A stretch of 64,000 nt of DNA from Styela clava (Eukaryota; Chordata; Ascidiacea; Stolidobranchia; Styelidae). The stretch spans positions 19,893,395 to 19,957,394 of the forward strand of contig NC_135250.1 in assembly GCF_964204865.1 (NCBI RefSeq), in the 5' to 3' direction. Shown here piece after piece: positions 33,528 to 46,740 of the stretch. The translations under genes were made by a program, and so were the position numbers. The notes under the pieces were generated by a model, which saw nothing but the letters and a program-made list of their open reading frames with translations, ran no database searches and was not told the origin of the DNA. Numbering within the stretch: the first letter of the stretch is position 1; each line of letters starts with the position of its first letter.

Positions 33528-36406
33528 ATGGCAACACTGAGCTACTACGTTGTTCTCGTTTGCTTCGTGGCAACAACATCGTTTGCGAGTCTTTGTCCTG
33601 GAAATGGAACATATGAAGCGTTGGACCCAACAAAGGTAAGATATGAAAATGCAAATATTATCTTGTGCTGGTTGCAAACGAAGCCCTCGTCATCCAAATC
33701 AGAGTGTCAGGATTGGCGATAAAGTATTACTGTTCTTCATAAAACTATATAGCTTTGTTTGAGCGCAGCCTTCAAGATGCCTTATTTTTTTATTACTAGT
33801 CGGGGAAAAGCAATATTTTATATGAACATCTGCACTCTTGGTATCTCTGAACCGATTTACATATTTAAACAAAGAACAATGGAAAGCTACCAGGGTTATC
33901 CAACTCAGATAGATATCTTCATTTATTCCAATTTTCACTAGAAATACGAAGAACGCGAATGTACGCTCGTCTCCTAAGGATAATTTTCGTTAGTTTGAAA
34001 GAATGGGTGTGCTTTACACAAAGGGTATAAGATGATAAATTGAGGTTTAACTTTCAGCTGAGCAAAATGAGTTATCCCTTATACGACGTGATTGATATAC
34101 CTGCTGCGATAAGTCATGTTGATTGCTGGGATCTCAAGGAGATTACTGGAAACAATGATGAAATTGTTCTCACATTTACTCAACAAGTGGAAGGGTAAGG
34201 TTTTGTTCTAGGGGCGCTTGAAAATTTGTTTATTTCAGTTCTGATATCGTTGTCTTTCAGTAGTTTCAGTCAAATAGGCATACTTCTTCTCTGAACACTA
34301 GGACATTTGAGGAAAAAATAGTTTGTATTCAGAGAATTAAAAGTGAATTCTACTGCCACGCAATATACGATATATTTGTGATGAATCACCATTCTTCTCA
34401 AACCGTTGCCAAACCCATACTTTTTAAAGTATTTGATGACTGAATTCTTGAAACACAAGCCCGCATCAGACCAATTTTAAGTGTTCGATGAGCAATTTTA
34501 CTTTGAGATATCATAAAGAAAAATAGTATCAACTGCGCACTTGTTGGATGACATTGAATATACGATTTTGCAATGAAATCGGGAACAATATATTTTGGGC
34601 AAAAATTGATTCTGAATTCATCGTTTTCAAATTTTTACAATTGTAACAATTTTCACAATTGTTGGGTCCTTATCAATACAGTTAGTGATGTTCTTTTGAA
34701 TTAAAAGCCACAGGTGATAAATTTGCGACGAACTAATCATTTTTTATGTAATTCTACATTATAAAGATGATTTGTACCTGAGATGTCAGTTAACGGTTAT
34801 AATAAATCGTAACCGTTAACCATCTAAAATCGGTTAACCGGTTAACCATTCCCAGCCCTATTTTTTAGTCGTCCAGCAGAAGACTCGTTCGACGTGGATG
34901 TTTATTTTGTACATAATGGAGACGGAACGTATAAGGTCAATCCTAAAAACAGTAAGTTCACTTAGTTATGTTAGCTCGTTAGAAGCTCGTTAAAACTGCA
35001 TAGCTTCATGTCCATGAACAAAATTATTTCGAAGCCAGTGAAAGCACAGCGTACCTCCTAAAGAAAAATTTGACGGGAATTTTGTCCTTGAACAACTAAC
35101 TGGGTCTTCCTGTTTGAAATTCCCCAAATGTTAATATTTGTTAACAATCCTTGAGTGTGAAGGGAATTTGTCAAAACTAATTTTCACGACTATATAGAAT
35201 TCAATTTTGAGAGCTCCTCAAAGTATTCACACGGCAGTGATGTCCACCTGGACTACCTGCGGAATCGGATACTGATATTATACCGACTCTGATAAAGCAT
35301 TAGTTATATACAATGAAATATCAGGACTGCCCATGTCGTGCTGCAAATTAAATGAGAGATTATTTCTCACTACTCCATTCAACGTGTGCGGTGGTATATG
35401 AGTGATTTGCTCATGCTTTAAAATTTGTATTTTTTTGTAATGTTGAAATCTATCTCTTGGCTTGTCGTATCCCCCAATAGTAAATTTATTGCAGATTTAC
35501 ATTTCTCCGTTTTAGAACAAGAAGTGATAGAAACTTCTCAAGAATCTGTGAAACACAAAGCCGATGAAAAAATGCTGCAAGAAGTAGAAGATGGTAAAAT
35601 GCAATTATATGCTTAGTGTTACATTCAAACGTAGTGAGAAATTGGTTTGTGTAAATTAAAAGTTATCTGATAACAGAGAAATACATTACATTTTCACGAT
35701 GCTGGATGAAGTTCCCACTCAAATTGCCTACGGAAAAGTAGACTATTTCCTTTGAATAACCTTGTTCTGCGACTGATACTGTAAAATGTTGCAAATTCGA
35801 TTTAAATTTCAATAGTTTTCATTGTATATGTATCACTATGTGGAACATAATGACCTAGACGAGTTTATGGAAATGAATTAAATTGTTTTGGATATTTCAG
35901 CTCTTCATAAAATATATGCATCGACTTATTTCTTCCTGACTGATTACAATAAATATTTCATCTTGAGTACATGTGCTCCAGGAAATCGTAAGTTCAGAAA
36001 ATTAATTGTTTTTTGATTTTTTTTTTTTTCTAAAAATGAACCTAGCAAGTTGGGATAATTAACCAATAAATTATATCGCCTTTTGTAAAGCGATATTTTA
36101 AGTGAAATCTAATCAAAGTTTATGAGTTATAATATTCCTTCATGTTTAGTTTACATTTTTATTTTTCATTCACCTATTCCAACCTTTTTGCACTAATAAT
36201 TTGAACTTTGTGACAATGTTCTATGTTATTGTACTTATTAAATAGGTCTAATCGGACTTGTGAAGCACATAAGAATGCGTCCTAGCGGTAAAGACGTTGT
36301 GGATATTTGGAACGAATATGCGAAATATGGCGAATCTACAACAGCAGAATGGGAAGAATATTGTACAAGCAGGAGAGAAACAAAGAAGAGCATTGGGCAA
36401 AAATGA
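33528..36406 (+). CDS. Lipocalin-like secreted protein, array copy 1 (type A), intact
   Basis: Lipocalins are secreted beta-barrels that carry small hydrophobic ligands. Six exons: 33528-33635, 34058-34194, 34869-34951, 35516-35593, 35901-35987 and 36246-36406. All junctions are GT-AG, phases 0/2/1/1/1, giving 217 residues. Residues 1-20 are a signal peptide, probably cut after SFA. The mature chain has four cysteines (23, 59, 160, 204), allowing two disulfides. TDYNKY at 149-154 is the second conserved lipocalin motif; CWDLKEITG (59-67) may stand in for the first GxW motif. Six short coding exons and the length also suit the family. The ATG at 33528 is chosen because upstream frames are closed in copy 3. 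Copy 3 differs by only about ten residues. The family call rests mainly on TDYxxY and architecture, so a lipocalin-like fold is likely rather than certain. Confidence 0.8.
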
Positions 36407-37320
36407 TCTGGTCGTTTAGGCCATGTTTAATTTATATTAGAGTTATATGGATTCCAGTTATTGAACGTTTCTCAATGTTTCATTCACTTCGTATTCAAGT
36501 GATGTGAAATACATGATGAAAGCATATTACACTTGCGATATATATAGTATGTTCAAATCAGATTTATGTTTCGGGGAGGCCCCGAGTCGGAAACGAGTCT
36601 TGTTTTTCAATAATTCGATTTATTTTTTTTAAAAACGCTTGTTTAACCTTCCGTGAGCCATCGAGATACCATATTGAGCCATCGATGACTCGGCTTGACC
36701 GTCACTTGATCGGACTCGCGCCTCGTCATTCAGAGGACTTCTACCCAACACTGGCATATAGGTAATGAGCACAAAACAAACTTAGTAGGAGAAATGTACG
36801 TAGCGCAAAGAATAGTAACCTCATGCCTACAGATACTGAAAATAAAGGATGCCTGTTCATTAATGTTGGGTTTAACTACGGACAGTGACTATTGGTATAC
36901 AGTATCGGTTCACGAGTTTGGGACAAAACCTTTACCAGTTACAAATGGGACAGGCAATAAATCAACGACTAAATTTGAGTGATTTCGGTGCGGCCTACGA
37001 TACACACGAATAGTATGTTCTATCTGATAAACACTCACGTTTATTCTCGAAAAGTGTAATATCCAACAGCTGTACCAGGTTAGGGTTATAGGCCATGATT
37101 GTATTCCGATTTTCCTTATTTTAGTTCTATTACGAAATCGTGGACTGTCTGTGTTAGCAAAGTGGATATACCCTCTGCTCATAACTTCCGTCTCTTTACA
37201 CAACTTGATGTAAAGTAGGCGATCAAAATTAGTTACCAACATATTGGTTAAACACTTCTGAAGCGCCCAAATTTTTATTAAAAAACGTTGTTAGCAGTTA
37301 TTCATTCATCTTATCCGCTT
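36407..37320. repeat. Array tail, copy 1
   Basis: Downstream DNA shared with 39394-40225 and 45910-46740, and in diverged form with 59438-59760. It includes GGCCCCGAGTCGGAAACGAG and a block rich in GACTCG. The frames inside are short and not conserved in reading frame, so it appears non-coding. It joins directly to copy 2 exon 2 near 37322. Confidence 0.8.
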
Positions 37321-37322
37321 AT

Positions 37323-39393
37323 ATGATGAGTTTTCCTTTATACGACGTGATTGATATACATGCTGCGAAAAGTCTCGTGGATTGCTGGAATGTCAAGCAG
37401 ATTACTGGAAACAAGGTTGGATTTGTTGTCACATATACTCAACAAGTGGAAGGGTAAGGTTTTTTACTGAGGCACTTGAAAATCTGGTTGTTTCGTTTCT
37501 GATATTGTTGTTTGTCTTTATATAGTTTCAGACAAAATAGTAATAATCTCATATTTCAAACTTCTTCCGTGCACACCAGGACATTTTGAGTACATATTTG
37601 TGATAAGTCACCGCTCGTCTCAAACCTTTGCCAAACCCATACTCTCAAAGTATTTGGAGTCTGAATTCACAAAACCGCGCCTGACCAAGTTGGCCCCAAA
37701 CTTACGTTTGATATTGTTTGTAAGTCGTCCAGCAGAAGACTCGCTCGACTTCAATTTATATTTTGTACATAATGGAGACGGAACGTATAAGCTCAATCCT
37801 AAAAACAGTAAGTTCACATTTTACCGCACGTTAGCTTTTCAGAACTGCATAGCTTCATGTTCATAAACAAAAATACTCGAAGCGAGTGAAAGCAAAACGT
37901 ACCTTCTTCTGACATTTGGTTTGACGGGCATTTTGCTTTCAAACAATTAACTGGTCTTCCTGTTTGAAATCCCCTAAGTGGAATATAAATATTCTTAACG
38001 TTTCTTGATTTTAAAAAATTATTTTCTCAAGGGAATTTGTCAAAACTGATTTTTCCGACTTTGGAATTCAATTTTGAGAGCTCCTCAAAGTATTCACACG
38101 GCAGTGATGTCCACCTGGACTATACCTGTACAATCGGATACTGATATTATACCGACTCTGATAAAGCATTGGTTATATACAAAAAAATACCAGGACTGAC
38201 CATGCCGTGCTGAGTCGAACAACTCAAATTAAATGAGAGAATATTTCTTACAACTTCATTCAACTTGTGCGGTGGTATGAGTGAGAAAATCATTTTGTTA
38301 GTGCTTAAAAATTTGTAATTCTTTGGAATTTTGAATCTGTCTTTTTTTGTCGTATCCCCCGGTAGTAAATTTGGTGCAGATTTACATTCTCTGTTTAGAA
38401 CAAGAAGTGATAAAAACTTCTCAAGAATCTGTTAATCACAAAGCCGATGAAAAAATGCTGCAAGAAGTAGAAGATGGTAAAATGCAATTATATACTTAGT
38501 GTTGCATTCAAACGTAGTGAGAAATTGGTTTGTGTAAATTAAAAGTTGTCTGATAACAGAGAAATACATTACATTTTCCCGATGCTGGATAAGTATTTCC
38601 AATCAAATCGCCAACGGAAAAGTAGACTATTTTCTTCGAATTACCTTGGGCTACAAATGATTTTGTAAAATGTTGCACATTCGATTTAAATTTCAATAGT
38701 TTCATTGTATATGTATCACAATGTGGAAATACAGAATAACCGAGATGAGTTTATCTATATGTAAATGAATTAAATTGTTCTAAATATTTTAGCTCGACAT
38801 AAACTATTTGCATCGACTTATTTCTTCCTGACTGATTACAAAAAATACCTCATCTCGAGTACCTGTGCTCCAGGAAATCGTAAGTTTGGAATATCAGTTG
38901 CCTTTTTTAATTAAACCATATACGTGCCATATAGAGATTAAAACACAACGTAAAAGCTTTCACGGTTAATTTGAATTTCAGCAAGTTGGGGGATGAGCTT
39001 TAAATTATATCTCACTTGACAGTGTAACAATAAGAGGAAGTTCTGCCAAACAAACAGCTTGTTGCCTGGTGCCTTGTTTACAGCAATATTTCAAATGAAA
39101 ATCTAGTTAAAATTTATGATTTATAATTTTCTTTGATATTTAATTTGCATTTTGATTCACTTATTGTAATCATTCTGTACTGATAATTTGAACTTTGTAA
39201 TAATGTTCTGGGTAATTGTACCTATTAAATAGGTCTAATCGGATTTGTGAAGCACACGAGAAAGCGTCCTAGCGGTAAAGACGTTGTGGATCTTTGGAAC
39301 GAATTTGCAAAATATGGCGAATCAACCACCGTAGATTGGGAAGAATATTGTACAAGCAGAAAAGAAACAAAACAGAGCATTGGGCAAAAATGA
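37323..39393 (+). pseudogene. Lipocalin-like array copy 2 (type B), promoter and exon 1 deleted
   Basis: Exon 2 starts abruptly at 37323 (MMSFPLYDVIDIHAAKSLVD), directly after the tail sequence of copy 1. The TATA box, exon 1, intron 1 and the exon 2 acceptor are gone. The remaining exons are 37323-37453, 37725-37807, 38399-38476, 38793-38879 and 39233-39393. All keep GT-AG sites, matching phases and open frames (TDYKKY, STCAPGN, the terminal SIGQK). So a leaderless protein could be made from ATG 37323 or 37326 if something drove transcription. The exon 3 acceptor (TTTGTAAG) has a weak pyrimidine tract. Its intron sequences resemble copy 4 rather than copies 1 and 3, marking a distinct B subtype. 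Most likely a recent 5'-truncated pseudogene. Confidence 0.8.
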
Positions 39394-40225
39394 TCTGGTC
39401 TTTTAGGCCATGTTTAATTTCTATTAGAGTTATATGGATTTCAGTCATTGAAAGTTTCTCAATGTTTCATTTACTTCGTATTCAAGTGATATAAAATACA
39501 TGATAAGCATAATACACTTGCGATATATATATTCGAATCAGATTTATGTTTGGGGAGGAGCCGAGTCGGGAACGAGTCTTGTTTTTCAATAATTCGATTC
39601 ATTTTTAAAAAGACGCTTGTTTAACCTTCCGTGAGCCATCGAGCCACCATATTGAGCCATCGACGACTCGGCTTGACCGAAACTTGATCGGACTCGCGAC
39701 TCGGCATTCAGAGGACTTCTACGCAACACTGGCATATAGGTAATAAGCACAATACAAACTTAGTAGGAGAAATGTACGTAGCGCAAAGAATAGTAACCTC
39801 ATGCCTACAGATACTGAAAATAAAGGATGCCTGTTCATTAATGTTTGGTTTAACTACGGACAGGTAATAAGTCAACGACTAACTTTAAGTGATTTCGGTG
39901 CAGCCTACGATACACACGAATAGTATGTTTTATCTGATAAACACTCACGTTTATTCTCGAAAAGTGTAATAATAAACAGCTGTACCAGGTTAGGGTTAGG
40001 CTATGATTGTATTCCGATTTTCCCTATTTTAGTTCTATTACGAGTTCGGGGACTGTCTGTGTTAGCCAAGTGGATATACCCTCTGCTCATAAGCGTCTCT
40101 TCACACAACTTGATGTAAAGTAGGCGATCGATATTAGTTACCTTCAGGTTGGTTACACACTTCTGGAGCGCCCAAATTTTTATTAAAAAATATTGCTAGC
40201 AGTTGTTCATTTATCTTATCCGCTT
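39394..40225. repeat. Array tail, copy 2
   Basis: It aligns to the tail at 36407-37320 but lacks a stretch of about 80 bp present there near 36880-36960. It ends in TTATCCGCTTATAT, where copy 1's tail instead joins copy 2 exon 2. Confidence 0.75.
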
Positions 40226-42189
40226 ATATAATTAAAGCATATCATAGGATAGAGCATGTCATGAGCATAGGTAGTCGGTGTGGTCTTTAATGGCGGTATG
40301 GAGTAAAGAAGGTCTTTACAAATACCACACTTGAACACCTTTAACCGGGGTGAGCGGTACATTTGGCAAAGAAAACTGTAGGTTACCAATTTTCGTCAAC
40401 TACGTATTCAACAGCAGGATTATTATGTTACTTCTAAGAAGACTAACTTAACCAAACCACGCCATTATAACAATGTGTTTATACTTTTCCCAGGCACTGT
40501 TGATGTTTATAAATAAATTGAAACACTCTGGAAAGTTTCCAATCGACCTTCTTCTGTAACCTCTGACTTTGAATGCATCTACAGTGACAAAACTGGCATT
40601 TATACAAAGGGACTTCAATCTTTTTTTTTTCATCCTTGTCGTTATCAACCATTGCCATAATCAGAAAGTCTAGAACGGCACTAAATCTGACATCATAAGA
40701 AAGTTATGTATAGAGATTAACCGTACAAAGCGGCTGTTAGAGTTGACTTGCCGATTTTATTCCAATCTAGAACACTACTGTTTCAATACTGTAAAAACAA
40801 CAAATACCATGAACCTAATCAAATATAATAATGCACTGATTAGATATGGCAAAAGAGGGACAAACTATTTGCGAGAAAAAAGCATACAGATAACTTTGTA
40901 TTGAACTATGTACTAAGATAATTTTAGTTTACAGTTTTTGTAACCTGGTGGACAATGTGAACCTGGCTCAATTTAATTAGATCGTGTTATGGTTATTCAT
41001 TCGCTGTTTTGGGAGTTCAGCTTGATAATTTTTTTAATTAGCTCATAAAATAACTGTGTCGCATTGTTTTTTTTACATATTCCAATGCCACGGATATATG
41101 TACTTATCTTGTTTCATTTGGTACTTACTTTGGGACGAGGCCCGCAAATAATTTGTATATTGTTGAAAATTACTATTACATAATATTTCAGATAAAAAGA
41201 ATAATAGAAGCAGGAACAGTGATAAAACTTTAGTATATTGTGTCCATGACATTTTACTGTCAAATTGCTACGCAAATATTAAGCTATATAGAAATGTAAG
41301 TTGTATTCAACCTATAAAACATTCTGGTAATTGTGAGTGGCCTGAATTCTTCATGTTCAAACCCAGACAGAACCCTATAAATCACGAAGGGCGACCCTGC
41401 TTCGGAACTCCAAATAGATATACGATTGAGCCATATACACAATCAATGCAAATTGCAGGATCGCCGTCCACTTTTTCAAACTCAAGTATCTGACAAAATC
41501 AAAAAACCGACCCAACTTGTACCTCAGAAGAAACTGCTATTGCTTAAACGCGGTTATTCAATTATCTGTCTCCCTCCGATGTTTGTTTTAGTCGTTAGGT
41601 TTGTCAACGGCGTCTCACATATGAAGACAACCATTTTATTCTTGATAACGTTAAACCTAAATGAAGTCATTGTGACGTTTTCAAACAATGCTCTGTCATA
41701 CTTAACTATGAATGTCGCCAGTTGATATTTTATCAAACGCTCTAAATCTGTAAAGTATCCCCAACCTGTCCGACATGAGACAAGACGTGTATATAAATGA
41801 TATATATAGAAGTATCATTATACTGTATAGTGTATATTACCATGTTTGTATCTAATATGATGGCATAAATCACTGTGATAGAAGTTGTCTTCACACAAAG
41901 ACCAAATGATTAGAATGTCGCAGACAGGCTACTAATTTACAGATCACAATAATAATAAAATAAAAATCTAGTTAAAATATATTTCAAGCGTTGTACGTAC
42001 TTTGAAACAGTGGTCGGCAACCATCGGAGAACAGTGCCATATCATACCGTTAGAGGCAATAGATAAGTTTACGCAAAATAATAGTCAATTGCGAACATTA
42101 CCGAATTAACACAACACAAAGTACCGCAAAAGATGCTTAAATATTTATCGTTTCAAGAAATATATTATTCTTTTTAATCTACAACAACG

Positions 42190-42405
42190 GGTAAGAAAAT
42201 CGACGGGCATAACGTTATTATAAAAAAAACGAGTTTATAGGTTCACGTAAAGCGCATAACAAGTATCCAGGGTAACCAAGGATGACCTCAACTACTGTAA
42301 GGAAATCGACGGGCATAACGTTATTATAAAAAAACGAGTTTATAAGTTCACGTAAAGCGCATAACCAGTATCCATGGTAACCAAGGATGACCTCAACTAC
42401 TGTAA
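42190..42405. repeat. Tandem duplication, 111-bp unit, two copies
   Basis: The block from GAAAATCGACGGGCATAACG to GACCTCAACTACTGTAA occurs twice in a row with a few substitutions. Units 1 and 4 have it once, so the duplication is specific to this unit. Confidence 0.85.
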
Positions 42406-43006
42406 ATCCTTATGTGTAATGGACAGCGCGGGGCCTTGCCAGAGTATAGATTAGAAGAATAACTGGATTATTATTAACTTTCAATTTAAATCAAGTGCTA
42501 AATCACGATCAAAGAAACTTGCAAAAACGACTTTTACGTACACAGAACATACAGACTGAATATATACATTAATATATATATATATATTATAATGGTTAAA
42601 ATCAAGAATTTTCACTTCAATTAGCGCGGGCCCTGTGGAAAAGAGGGCCTCAGTGTGTTTAATTTGCTAGATTTCCCTGTAAAATCGAATATGTGATATT
42701 ATTAGACTACGCTGATCAACAGACTTGCACGACCGGCGTGATTCTGAAGCCAGACCAAAGAAACACGCATAGCAAATTCAACATATGCTTTATTTCAGTG
42801 TTCAAACGCGCCCATGTGTATGTTGGTGATCAATGTCTTCTCACATTTCTCACTCCTGTAGTTTGTTTTTGTTTATGTTTCGTCTGGCAAAAATTTATAT
42901 CCGATCAGTCTCAAACCATAAATAATCTCTAATATCCAGAACGTTTGTGTTCGGCCAAATATGAATATAGAGATTTAACATCTAACAATCAAACGGGATA
43001 AAATTG

Positions 43007-43014
43007 TATATAAA
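43007..43014 (+). promoter_or_regulatory. TATA box of lipocalin copy 3
   Basis: TATATAAA lies 99 bases upstream of ATG 43113 in the same conserved promoter context as copy 1. Confidence 0.7.
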
Positions 43015-43112
43015 ATTATCAGTCCAGCGTGGCAGGGATCACTTTTGCAACGCAAGGTGACAGAGAAGTACGTCCCAGTTCTGCTGGAGGATTAAATTCA
43101 AGATGGGATAAC

Positions 43113-45909
43113 ATGGCAACACTGAGCTACTACGTTCTTCTCATTTGCTTCGTGGCAACAACATCATTTGCGAGTCTTTGTCCTGGAAATGGAACATATG
43201 AAGCGTTGGATCCAACAAAGGTAAGATATGAAATTGCAAATATTATCTTGTGTTGGTTGCGAACGAAGCCCTCGTCATCCAAATCAGGGTGTCAGGATCG
43301 GCGATACCGAATTATTGTTCTTCATAAAACTATATAGCTTTGTTTGAGAGCAGCCTTCAAGATGCCTTATTTTTTTTATTACTAGTCGGGGAAAAGCAAT
43401 ATTTTATAGGAACATCTGCACTTTTGGTATCTCTGAATCGATTTACATATTTAAACAAAGAACAATAGAAAGCTACCAGGGTTATCCAACTCAGATAGAT
43501 ATCTTCATTTATTCCAATTTTCACTAAGAATACAAAAAACGCGAATGCACGCTCGTTTCCTAAGGATAATTTTTGTTAGTTTTAAAAGAATGGTTGTGCT
43601 TTACGCAAAGGGTATAAGACGATAAATTGAGGTTTAACTTTCAGCTGAGCAAAATGAGTTATCCCTTATACGACGTGATTGATATACCTGCTGCGATAAG
43701 TCATGTTGATTGCTGGGATATCAAGGAGATTACTGGAAACAATGATGAAATCGTTCTCACATCCACCCAACAAGTGGAAGGGTGAGGTTTTGTTCTAGGG
43801 GTGCTTGAAAATTTGTTCATTTCAGTTCTGATATCGTTGTTTTTCTCTAGTTTCAGTTAAATAGGCATACTTCTTCTAATGGTGATGAATCACCATTCCT
43901 ATCAAACCGTTGCCAAACCCATACTTTTAAAGTAATTGACGTCTGAATTCTTGAAACACAAGCCCGCGTCAGACCAATTTTAAGTGTTCGATGAGCAATT
44001 TTACTTTGAGATACCATAACAAAAAAATAGCATCAACTGCGCACTTGTTGGATGACATTGAATATACGATTTTGCAATGAAATCGGGAACAATATATTTT
44101 GGGCAAAAATGGATTCTGAATTTATCGTTTTCAAATTTCACGATTGTAACAATTGTTACAATTGTTGGGTCCACAATACAGTTAGTGGTGTTCTTTTGAT
44201 ATAAACGCCACAGGTGATAAATTTGCGATGAACTAATCATTTTATATGTAATTGTACATTATAAAAATGATTTGTACCTGATGTCAGTTAACGGTTATAA
44301 TAAATCGTAACCGTTAACCATCTAAAATCGATTAACCGGTTAACCATTCCCAGCCCTATTTTTTAGCCGTCCAACAGAAGACTCGTTCGACGTGGATGCA
44401 TATTTTGTACATAATGGAGACGGAACGTATAAGGTCAATTCTAAAAACAGTAAGTTCACTTAGTTACGGCATGTGAGCTCGTTAGAACTGCATAGCTCCA
44501 TGTCCATGAACCAAATTATCTCGAAGACAGTGAAAGCACAGCGTACCTCCTAGCGAAAGATTTGACGGAAATTTTGCTTTGGAACAACTAACTGTGTCTT
44601 CCTGTTTGAAATCCCCCAAATGTTAATATTTGTTAACATTCTTTGAGTCTGAAAAATAAAAAATTACTTTTTAAAAGGAATTTGTCAAAACTGATTTTCA
44701 CGACTATATAGAATTTAATTTTGAGAGCTCCTCAAAGTATGACACGGCAGTGATGTCCACCTGGTCTACCTGCGCAATAGGATACTGATATTATAGCGAC
44801 TCTGGTAAAGCATTGGTTATATACAATAAAATACCAGGACTGCCCATGTTGTGCTGCAAATTAAATGATAGATTATTTCTCATTACTCCATTCAACTTGT
44901 GCGGTGGTATATGAGTGATTTGCTCATGCTTTGAAATTTGTATTTTTTTGGAATGTTGAAATCTATCTCTTGGGTTGTCGTATCCCCCAATAGTAAATTT
45001 ATTGCAGATTTACATTTCTTCGTTTGAGAACAAGAAGTGATAGAAGCTTCTCAAGAATCTGTGAAACACAAAGCCGATGAAAAAATGCTGCAAGAAGTAG
45101 AAGATGGTAAAATGAACTTATATGCTTACTGTTACATTCAAACGTAGTAAAAAATTGGTTTGTGTAAATTAAAAGTTATCTGATAACAGAGAAATACATT
45201 ACATTTTCACGATGCTGGATAAATTTCCCACTCAAATTGCCCACGGAAAAGTAGACTATTTCCTTTGAATTACCTTGGTCTGCGACTGATACTGTAAAAT
45301 GTTGCGAATTCGATTTAAATTTCAATAGTTTTCATTGTATATGTATCCCTATGTGGGACATTATAACCTAGAGTTTATGAAAATAAATTAAATTGTTCTG
45401 GATATTTCAGCTCTTCATAAACTATATGCATCGACTTATTTCTTCCTGACTGATTACAATAAATATTTCATCTTGAGTACATGTGCTCCAGGAAATCGTA
45501 AGTTCAGAAGATAAATTTTTTTTTTAAATTTTTTTTTCCGTAAAGCAAGCAGGTTGGGATAATTAACCAATAAATTATATCGCCTCTTGTGAAGCGATAT
45601 TTTGAGTGAAATCTAATAAAGTTTATGAGGTATAATATTCCTTTATATTTAGTTTACATTTTTAGTTTTCAATCACTTATTCCAACCATTTTGTACTAAT
45701 ATTTTGAACTTTGTGACAATGTTCTGGGTTATTGTACTTATTGAATAGGTCTAATCGGACTTGTGAAACACATAAGAATGCGTCCTAGCGGTAAAGACGT
45801 TGTGGATATTTGGAACGAATATGCAAAATATGGGGAATCAACAACAGCAGAATGGGAAGAATATTGTACAAGCAGAAAAGAAACAAAGCAAAGCATTGGG
45901 CAAAAATGA
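43113..45909 (+). CDS. Lipocalin-like secreted protein, array copy 3 (type A), intact
   Basis: Six exons: 43113-43220, 43645-43781, 44367-44449, 45029-45106, 45411-45497 and 45749-45909. Exon lengths (108, 137, 83, 78, 87 and 161 bases) are identical to copy 1. The product has 217 residues with the same signal peptide, four cysteines and TDYNKY motif. Differences from copy 1 are scattered substitutions, for example CWDIKE for CWDLKE, RPTED for RPAED and EASQ for ETSQ, with no frame change. Exon 4 uses a TTTGAG acceptor where copies 1 and 2 have TTTTAG or GTTTAG. The exon 2 donor is GTGAGG. The flank and promoter are co-duplicated, so expression is probably like copy 1. The close match and intact frames suggest both type A genes are functional. 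Confidence 0.82.
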
Positions 45910-46740
45910 TCTGGTCTTTTAGGCCCTGTGTAATTTATATTACAGTTATATGGATTCCAGTCATTGAACGTTTCTCAATGTTTCATTTAATTTGTATTCA
46001 AGTGATATAAAATACATGATAAGCATATTACACTTGCGATATATATAGTATGTTCGAATCAGATTTATGTTTCGGGGAGGCCCCGAGTCGGAAACGAGTC
46101 TTGTTTAATAATTCGATTTATTTTTTAAAAAACGCTTGTTTAACCTTCCGTGAGCCATCGACGACTCGGCTTGACCGTCATTTGATCAGACTCGCGACTC
46201 GGCATTCAGAGGACTTCTACCCAACACTGGCATATAGGTAATGAGCACAAAACAAACTTAGTAGGAGAAATGTACGTAGCGCAAAGAATAGTAACCTCAT
46301 TCCTACAGATACTGAAAATAAAGGATGCCTGTTCATTAATGTTGGGTTTAACTACGGACAGTGACTATTGGTATACAGTATCGGTTCACGAGTTTTGGAC
46401 AAAACCTTTACCAGTTAAGAATGGGACAGGCAATAAATCAACGACTAACTTTAAGTGATTTCGGTGCAGCCTATACGATACACACGAATAGTATGTTCTA
46501 TCTGATAAACACTCACGTTTATTCTCGAAAAGTGTAATATTAAACAGCTGTACCAGGTTAGGGTTAGGATATGATTGTATTCCGATTTTCCTTATTTTAA
46601 TTCTATTACGAGTTCGGGGACTGTCTGTGTTAGCCAAGTGGATATACCCTCTGCTCATAAGCTTCCGTCTCTTTATACAACTTGATGTAACGTAGGCGAT
46701 CAAAATTAGTTACCTCCATATTGGTTATCCGCTTGTAGGA
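45910..46740. repeat. Array tail, copy 3
   Basis: It matches 36407-37320 and 39394-40225. It ends in GGTTATCCGCTTG, then the spacer 46741-46923 that also precedes unit 3. Non-coding as far as can be seen. Confidence 0.75.

Larger units (their letters stand above)
40226..43100. repeat. Array flank, unit 3 (upstream of lipocalin copy 3)
   Basis: It holds a 190-bp spacer (40226-40414) that is shared with 46741-46923 and absent before unit 1. The duplicated flank of 29622-33500 follows, without the two insertions found there. It is the empty-site reference for those insertions and for the 50-kb hAT and 48-kb LINE. A direct duplication of about 111 bp lies at 42190-42405. Confidence 0.85.

Noticed and set aside
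36307-36507. 66-codon plus frame repeated at 39294, 45810 and 59338
   Set aside because: It is a shifted frame over lipocalin exon 6 and its 3' UTR. Its repetition reflects the array, not a separate gene.
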